Positions 8,235 through 17,262 of a stretch of DNA of 64,000 nt are shown one piece after another. The stretch comes from SAR324 cluster bacterium (GTDB taxonomy: Bacteria; SAR324; NAC60-12). The position numbers were made by a program, and so were the translations under genes. The notes below the pieces were generated by a model. That model was given only the letters and a program-made list of their open reading frames with translations, did not search any database and was not told the DNA's origin. Location: positions 1 through 64,000 of the forward strand of contig JANQJU010000086.1 in the NCBI GenBank assembly GCA_028281495.1, read 5' to 3'. Position 1 is the stretch's first letter; each line of letters starts with the position of its first letter.

Positions 8235-8996
8235 TCATTGCGACTGCTTTTGTACAAAATGTCCAATTAATGTGAGCACGCCATGAGCTTTACCTGGTTT
8301 GGCTCGGAATGTAATTTTAGAAGTATATCCCTCCGGCCCGCGAGTCGAGGAAGCAACTGCCGCAGGCAGCAAGTCAAACCAAGCCACTTTCTCTCCCGGT
8401 TGAGCCAATTGGATTTGGATTCGACTTCCAAACCCCAGGGCTTGTTCCGATATGATCTGACACTCTGTTTTCGCTAGTTCAACACAGCGCCCCTGCATTT
8501 CAGGCTCTCCCATGATCTTGATACGAACTGGGTGGTCCAGCTGAACTCGAAGGTCTTTCAAAGCAAGACGCTTTTGACGCATTGCCATTGCTTCTTCAAT
8601 CATACCTTTGAGCTTGGGGAATGCAAACGGTTTGACAAAGTAGCCATCGGCTCCTGCTGCAATCGATTTTTGGATAACGGCCTTATCTTCGTTAGAAGAT
8701 ACTAAAGCGAACGTTGTGGACTCGAATTTTTTATCTTGAGTCAACACTTGCATCAGTTTGAACGCATCCATATCGGGAAGCTCGCCTGAACATAAGATGA
8801 CCCCGACGTCTCGATTAGCTTTTAGCATCATAACTCCATCTTTCCCCGATTCGGCTTCCACAATTTGGGTCACCCCCGCTTCTTTCAGCACACGAATCAT
8901 CGCTCGACGCAATGCTCCATTGCTTTCAATCAATACAAACGTCATTTTACGGATTTCTTTTGCAAACAATTCGGACAGGTTGGCTTCTTCACTCAT
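8235..8996 (-). CDS. Degenerate receiver-domain protein with PilZ-like C-terminus
   Basis: 253 residues. Residues about 15-140 have a CheY-like fold pattern. The conserved Lys is present in YFVKPFAFPKL and the Ser/Thr position in ALVSSNED. The phosphoacceptor Asp, four residues before the Pro of the GELP loop, is Ser (VILCSGELPDMDAF), and the N-terminal acidic pair is reduced to ES (FVLIESNGAL). It should therefore not accept phosphate normally. Residues about 145-250 are beta-rich and may be a degenerate PilZ barrel, but no clear RxxxR motif is seen. AAGGAA precedes the ATG. It could act as a phosphorylation-independent adaptor; this is inference. Confidence 0.72.
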   Translation of the reverse strand: MSEEANLSELFAKEIRKMTFVLIESNGALRRAMIRVLKEAGVTQIVEAESGKDGVMMLKANRDVGVILCSGELPDMDAFKLMQVLTQDKKFESTTFALVSSNEDKAVIQKSIAAGADGYFVKPFAFPKLKGMIEEAMAMRQKRLALKDLRVQLDHPVRIKIMGEPEMQGRCVELAKTECQIISEQALGFGSRIQIQLAQPGEKVAWFDLLPAAVASSTRGPEGYTSKITFRAKPGKAHGVLTLIGHFVQKQSQ

Positions 8997-9144
8997 AGGA
9001 TTCCTTATTACTTAACAGTTGGATCGAAAGGCGTAGCTGCGAGGGGGATTGATGAAATTCGGAGTCAACACGAGAATGGATTTATCTTTAGCAGACCTAT
9101 CGTTCGGGCACAATAAGGAGGGAAGAAGAAGGGGGCAATTGAAA

Positions 9145-9609
9145 TCAATTGCAAAGTGAATGTTCAGAAAGCACTTCTTCCATTTTAAGCAATTTGTCTT
9201 CGAATTCACCAAGGGCTTCTTCGATTTGTTCGGAATAACGCCGCAATTCGCGCAATTGTGAAAGTAACACTTCAATAGTTTTTTCGTAGGCCGTATTCGT
9301 ATTGAGATGGCTTGACCCTCTTGACAAAAGGCTTTCGCATTCGCTCGTGATTTGAACCAATTCATCTTTAATGGAAAGCAACGAAAATGTATTGAGCTGA
9401 ACTTGATCCGAAGGCGCTTGTGGCAACAGACGTCCATTTTGTTCGAAGGAACGAAGCACGACTTGATTTTCCTGCATGTATTCCGAAATTTGCTTAAGAA
9501 GGTGCTCATATTTGCCCACCAATTCATCACACGATTCCTTGTAATCAGAAATTTCCTGATAGCGAGAAGAAGAAATTTTTTTCCGTAGATTTCGAAAAAA
9601 GCCAAACAT
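9145..9609 (-). CDS. Coiled-coil hypothetical protein
   Basis: 154 residues from ATG 9609 (MFGFFRNLRKKISS). The protein is almost entirely predicted helix with long stretches of heptad-like Leu/Ile/Glu/Lys, notably ELVGKYEHLLKQISEYMQE and a C-terminal coil RELRRYSEQIEEALGEFEDK. There is no membrane segment or known domain. The gene lies 148 bp downstream of the receiver-gene start on the same strand, so the two could be co-transcribed with this one first. An upstream in-frame ATG would add 12 residues without similarity to anything. Possibly a structural or scaffolding partner; function unknown. Confidence 0.6.
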   Translation of the reverse strand: MFGFFRNLRKKISSSRYQEISDYKESCDELVGKYEHLLKQISEYMQENQVVLRSFEQNGRLLPQAPSDQVQLNTFSLLSIKDELVQITSECESLLSRGSSHLNTNTAYEKTIEVLLSQLRELRRYSEQIEEALGEFEDKLLKMEEVLSEHSLCN

Positions 9610-9658
9610 AGGAATTTGCCTGAAATGGAGTTGAGGGAATGGCATCGGAGGTTAGAAA

Positions 9659-9734
9659 TGGAGCCCACGACGGGACTTGAACCTGCGACCTGCTCATTAC
9701 GAATGAGCTGCTCTACCAGCTGAGCTACATGGGC
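9659..9734 (-). tRNA. tRNA-Thr (CGT)
   Basis: Minus-strand cloverleaf with acceptor stem GCCCATG/CGTGGGC (one A-C or wobble position), D arm GCTC...GAGC, anticodon stem GCTCA/TGAGC around TTCGTAA (anticodon CGT), and T arm GCAGG-TTCAAGT-CCCGT (4 of 5 pairs plus a wobble). The discriminator is T and CCA is encoded. Confidence 0.93.
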
Positions 9735-10085
9735 AACCAGAAGGGTTAAATTACTCGTTTTCAAGTTTTTTGTCAATGCGACTCACGACTCGACTTGAAC
9801 TGAAAGGTTGGCTGAATTGGTTAGGAATCATGTCATGTTTTTGTTCCGCAGACGGGAAATAGTATCGCTGATTGGAGAACGAATAGCTGCATTTGTTCCT
9901 TCCCTATCGAGCTTTCGCTATGCCTAAATGAAGCAGCGTTTTCCCACAGAAAGCGCACGTTATATGCCAATAATGGTTCTATATCGATGCTTGCAGCTAT
10001 AACTTGATCATACAAGAAGACTTCACTATAAGCTGTGGCTTTTTAATCAAGGGAGGACCAACCACTATTAACTAAGGGAGAAAAA
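9735..10085. other. Intergenic region before yicC
   Basis: About 350 bp with no convincing gene, hairpin or repeat. It should hold the promoter of tRNA-Thr (minus strand) at its left end and that of yicC at its right end. A good ribosome site, AAGGGAG, lies 10-16 nt before the yicC ATG. I could not fix promoter boxes with confidence. Confidence 0.5.
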
Positions 10086-10961
10086 ATGGCTGTATCCATG
10101 ACCGGGTTTGGTTCGGGGCAGGTCGCTCGCGAGGGATGGCAGTGCACTGCGGAACTGCGGACCGTCAATCATCGTTTTTTAGACATCACCTTGCGTTTGC
10201 CACAAACGTTTCAACATTTGCAACCCTCGGTGAAAAAGACGATTCAGCAAACCTGTCATCGAGGCAAAGTCGATTGTACCATCAATATCACAACCGATGA
10301 TACAAGCAGCGAATCGCTTTCCCTCAATCATTCAGTAGCGAAAGTGTATGGTAAGGTCTTGCAGGAATTCCAAGAAGAGACGCATTTGTCCGTTACGATC
10401 AATTTTTCAGACTTACTAAAAATCAAGGATTTGATCCAAGTCCCACAACCGAATCCGGAATCCTCATTTTTTGCAACCCTGGTTCAAGATTCTGTTCAAA
10501 TTGCCTTAGATCAATTGCAGGCCATGCGTGCTCAGGAAGGCGAGTCGCTCTTTGTAGACATTCGGGAGCGTTTGAACTCTTGTGAAGGTCTCATAAATAA
10601 AATTGAAGAGCTTGCTCAGCAACTCCCGGCTTTGCACTATCAGCGGCTCAAGGAAAACTTGAGCAACATGGATGGAAATCTAGAGTTTAATGAAGAGCGC
10701 GTTTACCAAGAAATTGCTTTGTTTGCAGATCGCAGTGATGTGACAGAAGAAATCACCCGCTTCCGAACCCACTTGCAACACATGGAAAGTGTGTTTCAAG
10801 AGCGAGATATTGGTAGAAGAGCGGATTTTTTGCTTCAGGAATTCAATCGAGAAATCAATACGATTGCGTCTAAGGCAAGCCATGCTCAAATCGGACAGTT
10901 GGTTGTTGAGGTAAAAGGCCAACTTGAAAAAATTCGTGAGCAGATTCAGAATATCGAGTAG
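10086..10961 (+). CDS. yicC: YicC-family endoribonuclease
   Basis: 291 residues, the normal family length, with the hallmark opening VSMTGFGSG and the N-terminal block AELRTVNHRFLDITLRLP, plus the C-terminal DUF1732 block FRTHLQHMESV...GRRADFLLQEFNREINTIASKA. E. coli YicC is an endoribonuclease that acts on RNA and sRNA turnover. AAGGGAG precedes ATG 10086. In many bacteria yicC is followed by guanylate kinase; here a different small NMP-kinase-like gene follows 65 bp later. Confidence 0.95.
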   Translation: MAVSMTGFGSGQVAREGWQCTAELRTVNHRFLDITLRLPQTFQHLQPSVKKTIQQTCHRGKVDCTINITTDDTSSESLSLNHSVAKVYGKVLQEFQEETHLSVTINFSDLLKIKDLIQVPQPNPESSFFATLVQDSVQIALDQLQAMRAQEGESLFVDIRERLNSCEGLINKIEELAQQLPALHYQRLKENLSNMDGNLEFNEERVYQEIALFADRSDVTEEITRFRTHLQHMESVFQERDIGRRADFLLQEFNREINTIASKASHAQIGQLVVEVKGQLEKIREQIQNIE

Positions 10962-11026
10962 TTGCCTCATCGATGAATGAACCATACATTCATCTTTTCT
11001 TAATGACTTTCAAGGAATGGAAGAAC

Positions 11027-11569
11027 ATGAAGATTACATTGGCCGGAGTACCAGGTTCGGGCAAATCGACTGTACGCAAAAAACTTGCAGAACATTACGG
11101 GCTGAAAGCCAAAGGCACCGGGGATTTCATGCGGTCTATTGCCCAAAAGCATGGCTACAATGATATTACAAAATTTTTGGTGGAATATGTGACGCACCAC
11201 CCAGAAATTGATCACGAAGTGGATGAAGCGCAACAGCTTTATGGAGAGGAAAATGAAGACTTTGTGTTGGATGCACACCTCGGATTCTTGTTCGTGCCCG
11301 ATTCACTTAAGATTTTTTTAACCTGTGAACCGGAAGTGGCGGCCCAGCGTATCCTCAGTGCCAAACGTTCCACAGAGGATGCGCAAGATCTACAGGCTTC
11401 TATTACTGCCAACCAAAAACGAATTGAAACCATGCGAACCAATTTCAAGAAATTATACGATGTGGACATGCATGATGAAACCAACTTCGATTTCGTGATC
11501 GATACCTCCCACCTGAATCCCGACGAGGTGTTCGAATTGTTAACGGAATACCTGGATTATCGCCGTTAA
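11027..11569 (+). CDS. Cytidylate kinase-like P-loop NTPase
   Basis: 180 residues from ATG 11027 (ribosome site AAGGAATGG). The Walker A loop is LAGVPGSGKSTVRKKLAEHY at the N-terminus. KAKGTGDFMRSIAQKHG fits the NMP-binding region, VLDAHLGFLFVPDSLKIFL the central strand, and CEPEVAAQRIL a lid-like segment with Arg. The architecture matches the archaeal-type or AAA-family cytidylate kinase group rather than standard Cmk or Gmk. An upstream in-frame start at 10973 lacks a ribosome site and adds no family sequence. The substrate is inferred and could be another small nucleotide. Confidence 0.8.
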   Translation: MKITLAGVPGSGKSTVRKKLAEHYGLKAKGTGDFMRSIAQKHGYNDITKFLVEYVTHHPEIDHEVDEAQQLYGEENEDFVLDAHLGFLFVPDSLKIFLTCEPEVAAQRILSAKRSTEDAQDLQASITANQKRIETMRTNFKKLYDVDMHDETNFDFVIDTSHLNPDEVFELLTEYLDYRR

Positions 11570-11582
11570 TGCGTGCTGTATG

Positions 11583-11617
11583 ATAGCTATTACGGCTTTT
11601 GTTGGCGTAATAGCTAT
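11583..11617. terminator. Hairpin between convergent genes
   Basis: Perfect 12-bp inverted repeat ATAGCTATTACG (11583-11594) and CGTAATAGCTAT (11606-11617) with an 11-nt loop. It lies exactly between the stops of the NTPase gene (plus) and dapF (minus), where a bidirectional terminator is expected. No strong U-tract is present on either side, so it may be a 3'-end stabiliser instead. Confidence 0.6.
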
Positions 11618-11620
11618 TGG

Positions 11621-12595
11621 TCAATTTGCCCTTTCCTGAAATTCGGCCAGCATTGCGGCATAAGCTGAATTTTCTTCCTCAAAGATCGTTTTTTCTTCAA
11701 TTGCCTCAATCTTCAAGGTGTTTGCATTCAATCGAGCCGTTGCTTCGTATACATACGTTGCATTACCAGTCAGTGTGACCCCGGTGGCATCCTCATTTTC
11801 TACCAAGCTATACGAAATTCCCCCTTCTGTTTGCACAAGGATGGGCTGATTGTATTGGCAGATGCCATTCAAACAGCTCACATAACTGCTGGAAGAAATA
11901 GCAGTGCCACAGGCTGCTGTGAGGCCACATCCACGTTCATTAGTGCTTACAAAGATATGATTGTCTTCGACTTTGCGAACCATGCTAACGTTCATTCCGT
12001 TTGGAAAAATACTAGGATTGGCAACAACTGCCTTTCCCCAATCAAGCAATCGGGATGTTTCGATTTCTGGAACGATCGCAATGAGGTGTGGGTTGGGAAT
12101 ACTCAATGCTGTGAATTGTGCATCAGGGTCGACTTCTGGAATGGCCGTGTTCACGACAGTGGCTCCATTATAATGAATCGGTACATCCCTAGCCTGCAGG
12201 TTGATAGGGTTGATGATTTCCGAAACAGAATAAACACCTGGATAGATTTCTGGAACTTTCCAACACACCACAGAACCATTTTTTGTTTCCACTTCCAGTT
12301 TTTGGAGAGATTGATTGGTGATGAGTTTTCGCGCCACACAGCGCATGCCATTGCCACACATCTCGGCTTCGGTGCCATCGGTGTTGTACATGATCATTTT
12401 GCCATCCAATGTCTCTGAAGGTGCAACAATCAAGATCCCATCGCCTCCTAACGGACCACTTCGGTCACACATAACCTGGGATAGTTTGGACAATTGTTCC
12501 GGCTGAATTGCAGGCGGAATGGCATGTTGATCAATCATCACAAAATCGTTTCCTGATCCATGACACTTGGTAAAACGAAGTTCCACTGTTAACAT
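11621..12595 (-). CDS. dapF: Diaminopimelate epimerase
   Basis: Converts LL- to meso-diaminopimelate for lysine and peptidoglycan. The two catalytic Cys blocks are present: MCGNGMRCVARKL and ERGCGLTAACGTAISSSSY. The N-terminal block FTKCHGSGNDFVMID and DRSGPLGGDGILIV are also seen. At 324 residues it is longer than the about 275-residue E. coli enzyme; the extra part is a Glu-rich C-terminal tail (IEEKTIFEEENSAYAAMLAE) of unknown role. It is convergent with the NTPase gene and preceded by about 250 bp without a gene. Confidence 0.95.
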   Translation of the reverse strand: MLTVELRFTKCHGSGNDFVMIDQHAIPPAIQPEQLSKLSQVMCDRSGPLGGDGILIVAPSETLDGKMIMYNTDGTEAEMCGNGMRCVARKLITNQSLQKLEVETKNGSVVCWKVPEIYPGVYSVSEIINPINLQARDVPIHYNGATVVNTAIPEVDPDAQFTALSIPNPHLIAIVPEIETSRLLDWGKAVVANPSIFPNGMNVSMVRKVEDNHIFVSTNERGCGLTAACGTAISSSSYVSCLNGICQYNQPILVQTEGGISYSLVENEDATGVTLTGNATYVYEATARLNANTLKIEAIEEKTIFEEENSAYAAMLAEFQERAN

Positions 12596-12841
12596 TGAAA
12601 TCTCCTGTACGATGGGAAGATGAGTTTGGGTATTGAGATATAAGTCGGCAGACTTTGATTGTCTCCTCGTGGCGAGGTGTTCGTTGAATTAGGGAGAGCC
12701 AATCCAGATAGCAGACTCAAAGGAGTATATACAATGTGGCAGCAAACGACAATTTTCCGAGTTTGAACCAATTCGAGGCTACCGGAGCCGTTTTGTCCGA
12801 TCAAATGGATTGCTCTTGATGAAACCTAGTCGTTTCTAGTC

Positions 12842-13876
12842 TTATTGTGACTGCCAAAAATTTTCGAGCTGAGGCAACACCGTACGTGCCCGTTGACGGC
12901 TCACTGGAATGGAAAACTGCCCTTTGTCGATAGAAAGCATATAAGTCCCTGACTCTCGTTGAATTTGGTACACATGTGCCATATTCACCGCATAAGAACG
13001 GTGAACTTGTACAAACAGCTCAGGGGGTAACTGTTCCAATGCCTTTTTCAAGGAAAGCTTCACGATCACTTTTTCAAATGCCTCCTGCTCTTTAAAAAAA
13101 ATGTGCGAGTAATGTTCCTCAATTTCAATATGACTGATCGATTCAGGAGCGAGTGCTTTGGTGGTTTCTGAATTGGATACAATGAACTTCTTAGTCCCAA
13201 GGAGGGTAGGAGAAGAAGTTGCTACCGGTGAAGGAGGTACCGTGGGTTCTGAGGGGGGTACTATCGTTGTGGAATCTAAGGAGGGAGGTGCCGACTCAAC
13301 AGCGTGTTTTTGATTCAAGGTTTGGTTGATTCGCGAAATTTCGGCCAACTCTTCTTGCAACTGACGTTTGAGGTGGGATTGGATGATAAAGAATGTCAAT
13401 CCAACCCAAATAGGGAAGGCTCTTGCCATTTCTTCCCAAGCGTTCAAGTGAATTGGAGAGGTCGCAGACACACCGGTCCATTGTTTGATGTAAGGCACAT
13501 CAAAATTCCAAATGTTTTGGGTCGCAACAGCAAATCCTACCAGAAATCCTATCAGCCAAATCAGCCAAAATTTTCCAACAGTCCGTGTTGATAACGCTCC
13601 CCATTGAGGGAAGAGGAGGCGGACCAACCATTCATCGGTCACGAACATACACACGGCAAAGATCAATGCCGTTTTTGCGGAACAATAAATGCATACAGCA
13701 ATGGCCGCGACTTCCGAAATGGTATGGGAAAGTTGTACGGTAAGGATCACTAAAAAAATAAAACCCATATAAGTCAAATACGCCCGCATCCGTTGTTTCG
13801 GATGTGGAGAGACCCGCAACGGAGTTGTCCAATAATTTTGGAACGCTGCCCATCTCGTGATTCGTGTTTGATTCAT
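12842..13876 (-). CDS. Membrane-anchored LytTR-family transcription regulator
   Basis: 344 residues. The N-terminal half has four or more hydrophobic segments (about 33-55, 58-80, 100-120 and 150-172). A short helix and a Pro/Ser-rich linker (about 195-240) follow. The C-terminal LytTR DNA-binding domain (about 240-340) shows EEHYSHIFF, ALEQLPPELFVQVHRSYAVN and FSIPVSRQRARTVLPQL. It should bind DNA from the membrane in response to an unknown signal; no receiver domain is present. The 640 bp in front of its start contain three pairs of LytTR-like half-sites at 21-bp spacing, which points to autoregulation. Confidence 0.88.
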   Translation of the reverse strand: MNQTRITRWAAFQNYWTTPLRVSPHPKQRMRAYLTYMGFIFLVILTVQLSHTISEVAAIAVCIYCSAKTALIFAVCMFVTDEWLVRLLFPQWGALSTRTVGKFWLIWLIGFLVGFAVATQNIWNFDVPYIKQWTGVSATSPIHLNAWEEMARAFPIWVGLTFFIIQSHLKRQLQEELAEISRINQTLNQKHAVESAPPSLDSTTIVPPSEPTVPPSPVATSSPTLLGTKKFIVSNSETTKALAPESISHIEIEEHYSHIFFKEQEAFEKVIVKLSLKKALEQLPPELFVQVHRSYAVNMAHVYQIQRESGTYMLSIDKGQFSIPVSRQRARTVLPQLENFWQSQ

Positions 13877-14025
13877 GCTGCCTGCTCCTGCTGTTTATTG
13901 ATTCCATTTCTCAAGATTTCTTCCATTTCAAGATTTCCTGTACGTTTTTGTCCCCCCAGTTCTCGATGTTTTTTATACATTTCTTCTCAAACCCTACTAT
14001 TCCGCATTTTATTCGGATTGGCTCG

Positions 14026-14205
14026 TCCGTTCATGAACGAAAACCGACCATTCGTGAATGGTGGCCTCGAATACCCGCATTTTATTGATTTTTTCAGAGA
14101 TCGCCTTCCTGCCATTCACGAACAGAAGACGCCCATTCACGAACGAAATCTTTTGAGGTTACCTGAGGTTGAGTCATCCGTGAATTGCCTCTGCCCATTG
14201 ATGAA
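14026..14205. promoter_or_regulatory. Array of three paired LytTR-like binding sites
   Basis: Six copies of a core TTC(A/G)(T/C)GAA or close variants lie at 14030, 14051, 14115, 14136, 14177 and 14198. Start-to-start distances are 21, 64, 21, 41 and 21 bp, so they form three pairs with 21-bp spacing and are nearly phased overall. The first element, TCCGTTCAT at 14026-14034, fits the LytTR half-site consensus [TA][AC][CA]GTTN[AG][TG] exactly; ACCATTCGT at 14047 has one mismatch. LytTR proteins are known to bind direct repeats about 21-22 bp apart. The adjacent LytTR gene is the obvious candidate regulator. Confidence 0.6.
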
Positions 14206-14414
14206 CGTTGAATTGTGCTCTCATCAGCAACTGTTAGCCTTTTCTTATCGCAGCACAGTTGTCGTGTCGCGATAGCTTATTTTTAACCCAACGAATGCTT
14301 CCGTTCAATGGTTGGGAAACACTGGGGTGAGAAAATTTCCGGTTCAGTCAGGCTTTTTTTCGATTCGGTTCGAACGCAACAGCAATCCGAATCTGAGGAC
14401 GTATAATCACCATA

Positions 14415-14480
14415 CTGGTTTCATACTCGTCTGGTTTCATGCTCGTTCAAGACGAGGTCGGTTTAACACTCGTTCAACAC
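14415..14480. repeat. Three direct repeats upstream of the 14516 gene
   Basis: CTGGTTTCATACTCGT (14415-14430), CTGGTTTCATGCTCGTTCAA (14431-14450) and TCGGTTTAACACTCGTTCAA (14458-14477) share GGTTT...CTCGT. They end about 35 bp before the start codon. They may be an operator or the leader of the downstream operon; no hairpin is obvious apart from CTCGT/ACGAG around 14442-14456. Confidence 0.5.
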
Positions 14481-14515
14481 TAGGAATGACAGTCGCGATA
14501 ATAAGAGGAGGGTAC

Positions 14516-15118
14516 ATGTCAAAGCTGATGGGATTATTTGTGATAGTTCTCATGGTAGCGGGAATGTTTCATTTCTTCCCTTCGTCTTTAGAAGTGGCAA
14601 AAGCTCAGTTGCTCAGTACACAGCTTGATTGCAGCACGCTGTTTTTAATCGGAGCAGTATATGCAGTGTTGTTGTGTATCCCCTTTGTTCCAGGAGCGGA
14701 GATTGGTTTATTGCTCATGATCTTGTTTGGACGAGAAGGCATTGTGATTGTCTATCTTTATACAATCTTGGGCTTGAATGGAGCATTCATTTTAGGACGT
14801 CATTTACCGTTGTGGCAGACTCGAATATGGCTGAACAAACTTGGAAAATTCTGCAAAGAATCTCCAGAAACACCTCAACTTCCTGCCTACTTGGCTCGGC
14901 TGAAAGACTGTTTGCCTCAATCGCCTTATGTTTGGCTGGGGATGTTATTCAATCTGCCAGGCAATTCGGTTTTAGGCGGTGGAGGTGGGATCGCCTTCCT
15001 CAGTGGCATGAACCGCCAGCTGTCTTGGAAAGGCTTTGCCTGCACAGTGGTCGTCGCCACATCTCCCATTCCATTGTTTGCATTCTTGGGTTTGATTCAA
15101 TTGGAGTCTTGGATTTGA
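14516..15118 (+). CDS. Multi-spanning membrane protein, VTT/DedA-like
   Basis: 200 residues from ATG 14516, set by the excellent site GAGGAGGG. Hydrophobic segments lie at about 5-20, 42-65, 72-98 and two near the C-terminus (about 140-190). The central PFVPGAEIGLLLMILFGREG and the late Gly-rich GNSVLGGGGGIAFLSGMNR recall the VTT/DedA (SNARE-associated) family, a loose match. It stands directly in front of the broken RND gene and is the only intact gene of that transcript, so it may once have served the same process. Confidence 0.65.
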   Translation: MSKLMGLFVIVLMVAGMFHFFPSSLEVAKAQLLSTQLDCSTLFLIGAVYAVLLCIPFVPGAEIGLLLMILFGREGIVIVYLYTILGLNGAFILGRHLPLWQTRIWLNKLGKFCKESPETPQLPAYLARLKDCLPQSPYVWLGMLFNLPGNSVLGGGGGIAFLSGMNRQLSWKGFACTVVVATSPIPLFAFLGLIQLESWI

Positions 15119-15130
15119 GAGGAGCAGACA

Positions 15131-17262
15131 ATGATACAACGATTCATCGAACGCTAGGCAAACCTGGTGGTTTTGTGGCGGGGATGGGTGATTGCAAAGT
15201 GTCTTCCCTTTCCACCTACCAATACATTCGTGCAGAAGACGATACGTTGACTACCAAAGACCTCTTGGAAGACCAGGAGGTTTGGATCCATTGGAACACG
15301 CCAGCAAGTACTCCCACTGCACAAAATCATCTAGCAGAATTGAATCAACTTGCTTCGATCATGCAACAAAAAACTTGGGTACATGGATCTCTGGTCATAG
15401 AAGATTTACGTCACACTGTGATTGTAGCTCGAGCAGAATACCGTAAGAGCCAATACGAGCACCATATGCAATTGATCCGTGATTTGAATACGTTTCTGGG
15501 GCAAGAGAACTTTCAAGAGAGGGGTATCCAACTGAATCTGTTAGGAAATGCCCTGTTTTCGGAACAATTCATCACGCTAACGCAGGAAGACCGAAGTAGG
15601 TTGCATCCACTGGTTGGGGTGGTGATCTTGTTTATGTTGCTAGTTGCTTTCCGGACCTGGGCTTCGGTTCCAATCCCATTGGTTGTCATTGTAGGAGCTT
15701 TGGTGATCGCAATGGGACTGCAAGGGGCCTTAGGGTGGCCGATGAACACCGTGAACACAGCCGTTCCGATCTTTTTGATTATTGTTGGAATCGGGGATGC
15801 TGTCCATATGCTTTCCGAATTTTACCGCTTGCGTGGGCAAGGATATGATTCCCAGCAATCAGCGATTCAGGCAGTATAGGCCTTATAGCTACCTTGTTGT
15901 TATACCTCGTTTACCACATCGGTAGGATTCTTAGCATTGTCAGTGAACCAACTCGTGTCTGTCAAACAGTTGGGATATCTGGGAGCGATAGGAGCCACAG
16001 CGGCATTCTTGATATCTGTGACACTCGTTCCTGCTCTGCTGAGCTTTATGAAGCGTGCTCCGAAACATGCGCAAAATAGAATTCCGCGTGGTCGGATTTT
16101 AGTATTTGCGGCTCATTTGACCGGTTTTGCCTTTCAGTATCGGAAATTGCTCTCGATAGGTGGTGTGGCACTATTTGTCATCAGTTTGGAGCTGGCTTCT
16201 CAAATCAAAGTTGACACCGATGCCAGTAATTATTTCAAACCGAACACGCCGATTCGCCAAACTCTCACCTATTTTAATGATACCTTCAACTCCGAAGTCA
16301 CTATCGAAGTGATGGTCGATACTGGGGAACGCGGAGGAGTGAAAAATCCAGAAGTCTTGCAAGAAGTAGTGCGATTTCAAGAATACCTGGAAGGGCTGGA
16401 ACATGCGGGAGAGGCCCAATCGATTGTGGACTATATTCGTAAGATGAATCAGTCCATGCACAATGACAATCCTGACTACTATACGATCCCCGGAACTCGG
16501 AATTTGGTAGCCCAATATCTATTGTTGTATGAAAGCACCGACCCCACAGAAGATCTCACCGATCTCAAAACGCATGATGAGCGGTTCTTGAGAATTACCT
16601 GGAGCATGAAAAATTTATCGGCAGTGACCGCGCATCGAACCTTGACTGCAATTCGGGAAACCTTAGCTCATGAATTTCCCACCCTGAATGTAGAACTGAC
16701 CGGCCCCACCGTAATGTACAACGCACAAGATATCTATGTTCAACAAGGGGTTGTGTATTCTTTTGCTTTGGTATTGCTGCTGATTGGACTGAGCTTCATT
16801 GGATTATTCCGATCCTTCAAGTATGGCCTCCTTGCCTTATCTCCCAGCCTGCTACCCATCTTGACGGTGGGCAGCATAATGACCCTATTCGACATTTCCC
16901 TTGACCTCGGCACTATGATCGTGGGCGCGGTGACCATGGGGCTTGCCGTGGATGATTCCATTCACGTCATGAACCGTTACCTCCAAGCCCACAAAGAAGG
17001 GCATTCCGTGAGCAATAGCTTGCATTTGGCGCTCACGGAATCCGGTCATGCCATAATTTTGTCATCAATGGTGCTCATTGTAGGGTTTGGCATGATGTTA
17101 TTCGGTTCGTTTGTGCCGTTCATTTATGCCGGGTGTTTCTCTACAATCATCATGTCAATGGCTCTGTTGGGAGATTTAGTCATCCTTCCGGATCTCTTGT
17201 TCTTAATCGATGGCTCAGAACTTACCTGCCTTGCGAAAGGTCAAACGGGTTGCTGCTTCTGA
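15131..17262 (+). pseudogene. Decayed RND/MMPL-type transporter
   Basis: Fragments of one RND exporter (MMPL-like, two halves). The start MIQRFIER at 15131 is followed by TAG at codon 9 (15155-15157), after which VVLWRGWVIA, a first membrane helix, remains in the same frame. The conserved sequence then moves to another frame and much of the first periplasmic loop is shortened. Residues around LGWPMNTVNTAVPIFLIIVG and GDAVHMLSEFYRLR (helix 4 motif) are intact. Two in-frame TAG codons at 15877 and 15886 interrupt the middle. The second half, from about 15937, is open, with GLAVDDSIHVMNRYL conserved. The 3' end runs abruptly into the next gene remnant. Confidence 0.85.

Larger units (their letters stand above)
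13877..14515. other. Long divergent regulatory region between the LytTR gene and the 14516 gene
   Basis: About 640 bp without a credible gene. It holds six phased 8-bp palindromic cores (14030-14205) and a group of three direct repeats (14415-14480), listed separately. The right end has the strong ribosome site GAGGAGGG before ATG 14516. The left end should contain the LytTR gene promoter. Confidence 0.6.

Noticed and set aside
9012..9776. 254-codon minus-strand frame
   Set aside because: It runs across tRNA-Thr and the out-of-frame coiled-coil gene; it has no recognisable domain.
12589..12804. Small minus-strand frame upstream of dapF
   Set aside because: No ribosome site and no coherent composition; treated as intergenic.
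13793..14275. 160-codon plus-strand frame over the LytTR start and leader
   Set aside because: It overlaps the LytTR gene on the other strand, covers the LytTR-like sites and has no domain.
15877..15888. Programmed recoding of TAG in the RND gene
   Set aside because: TAG ends intact genes such as hscA and yicC, and the locus also carries a TGA, a frame change and deletions; decay explains it.
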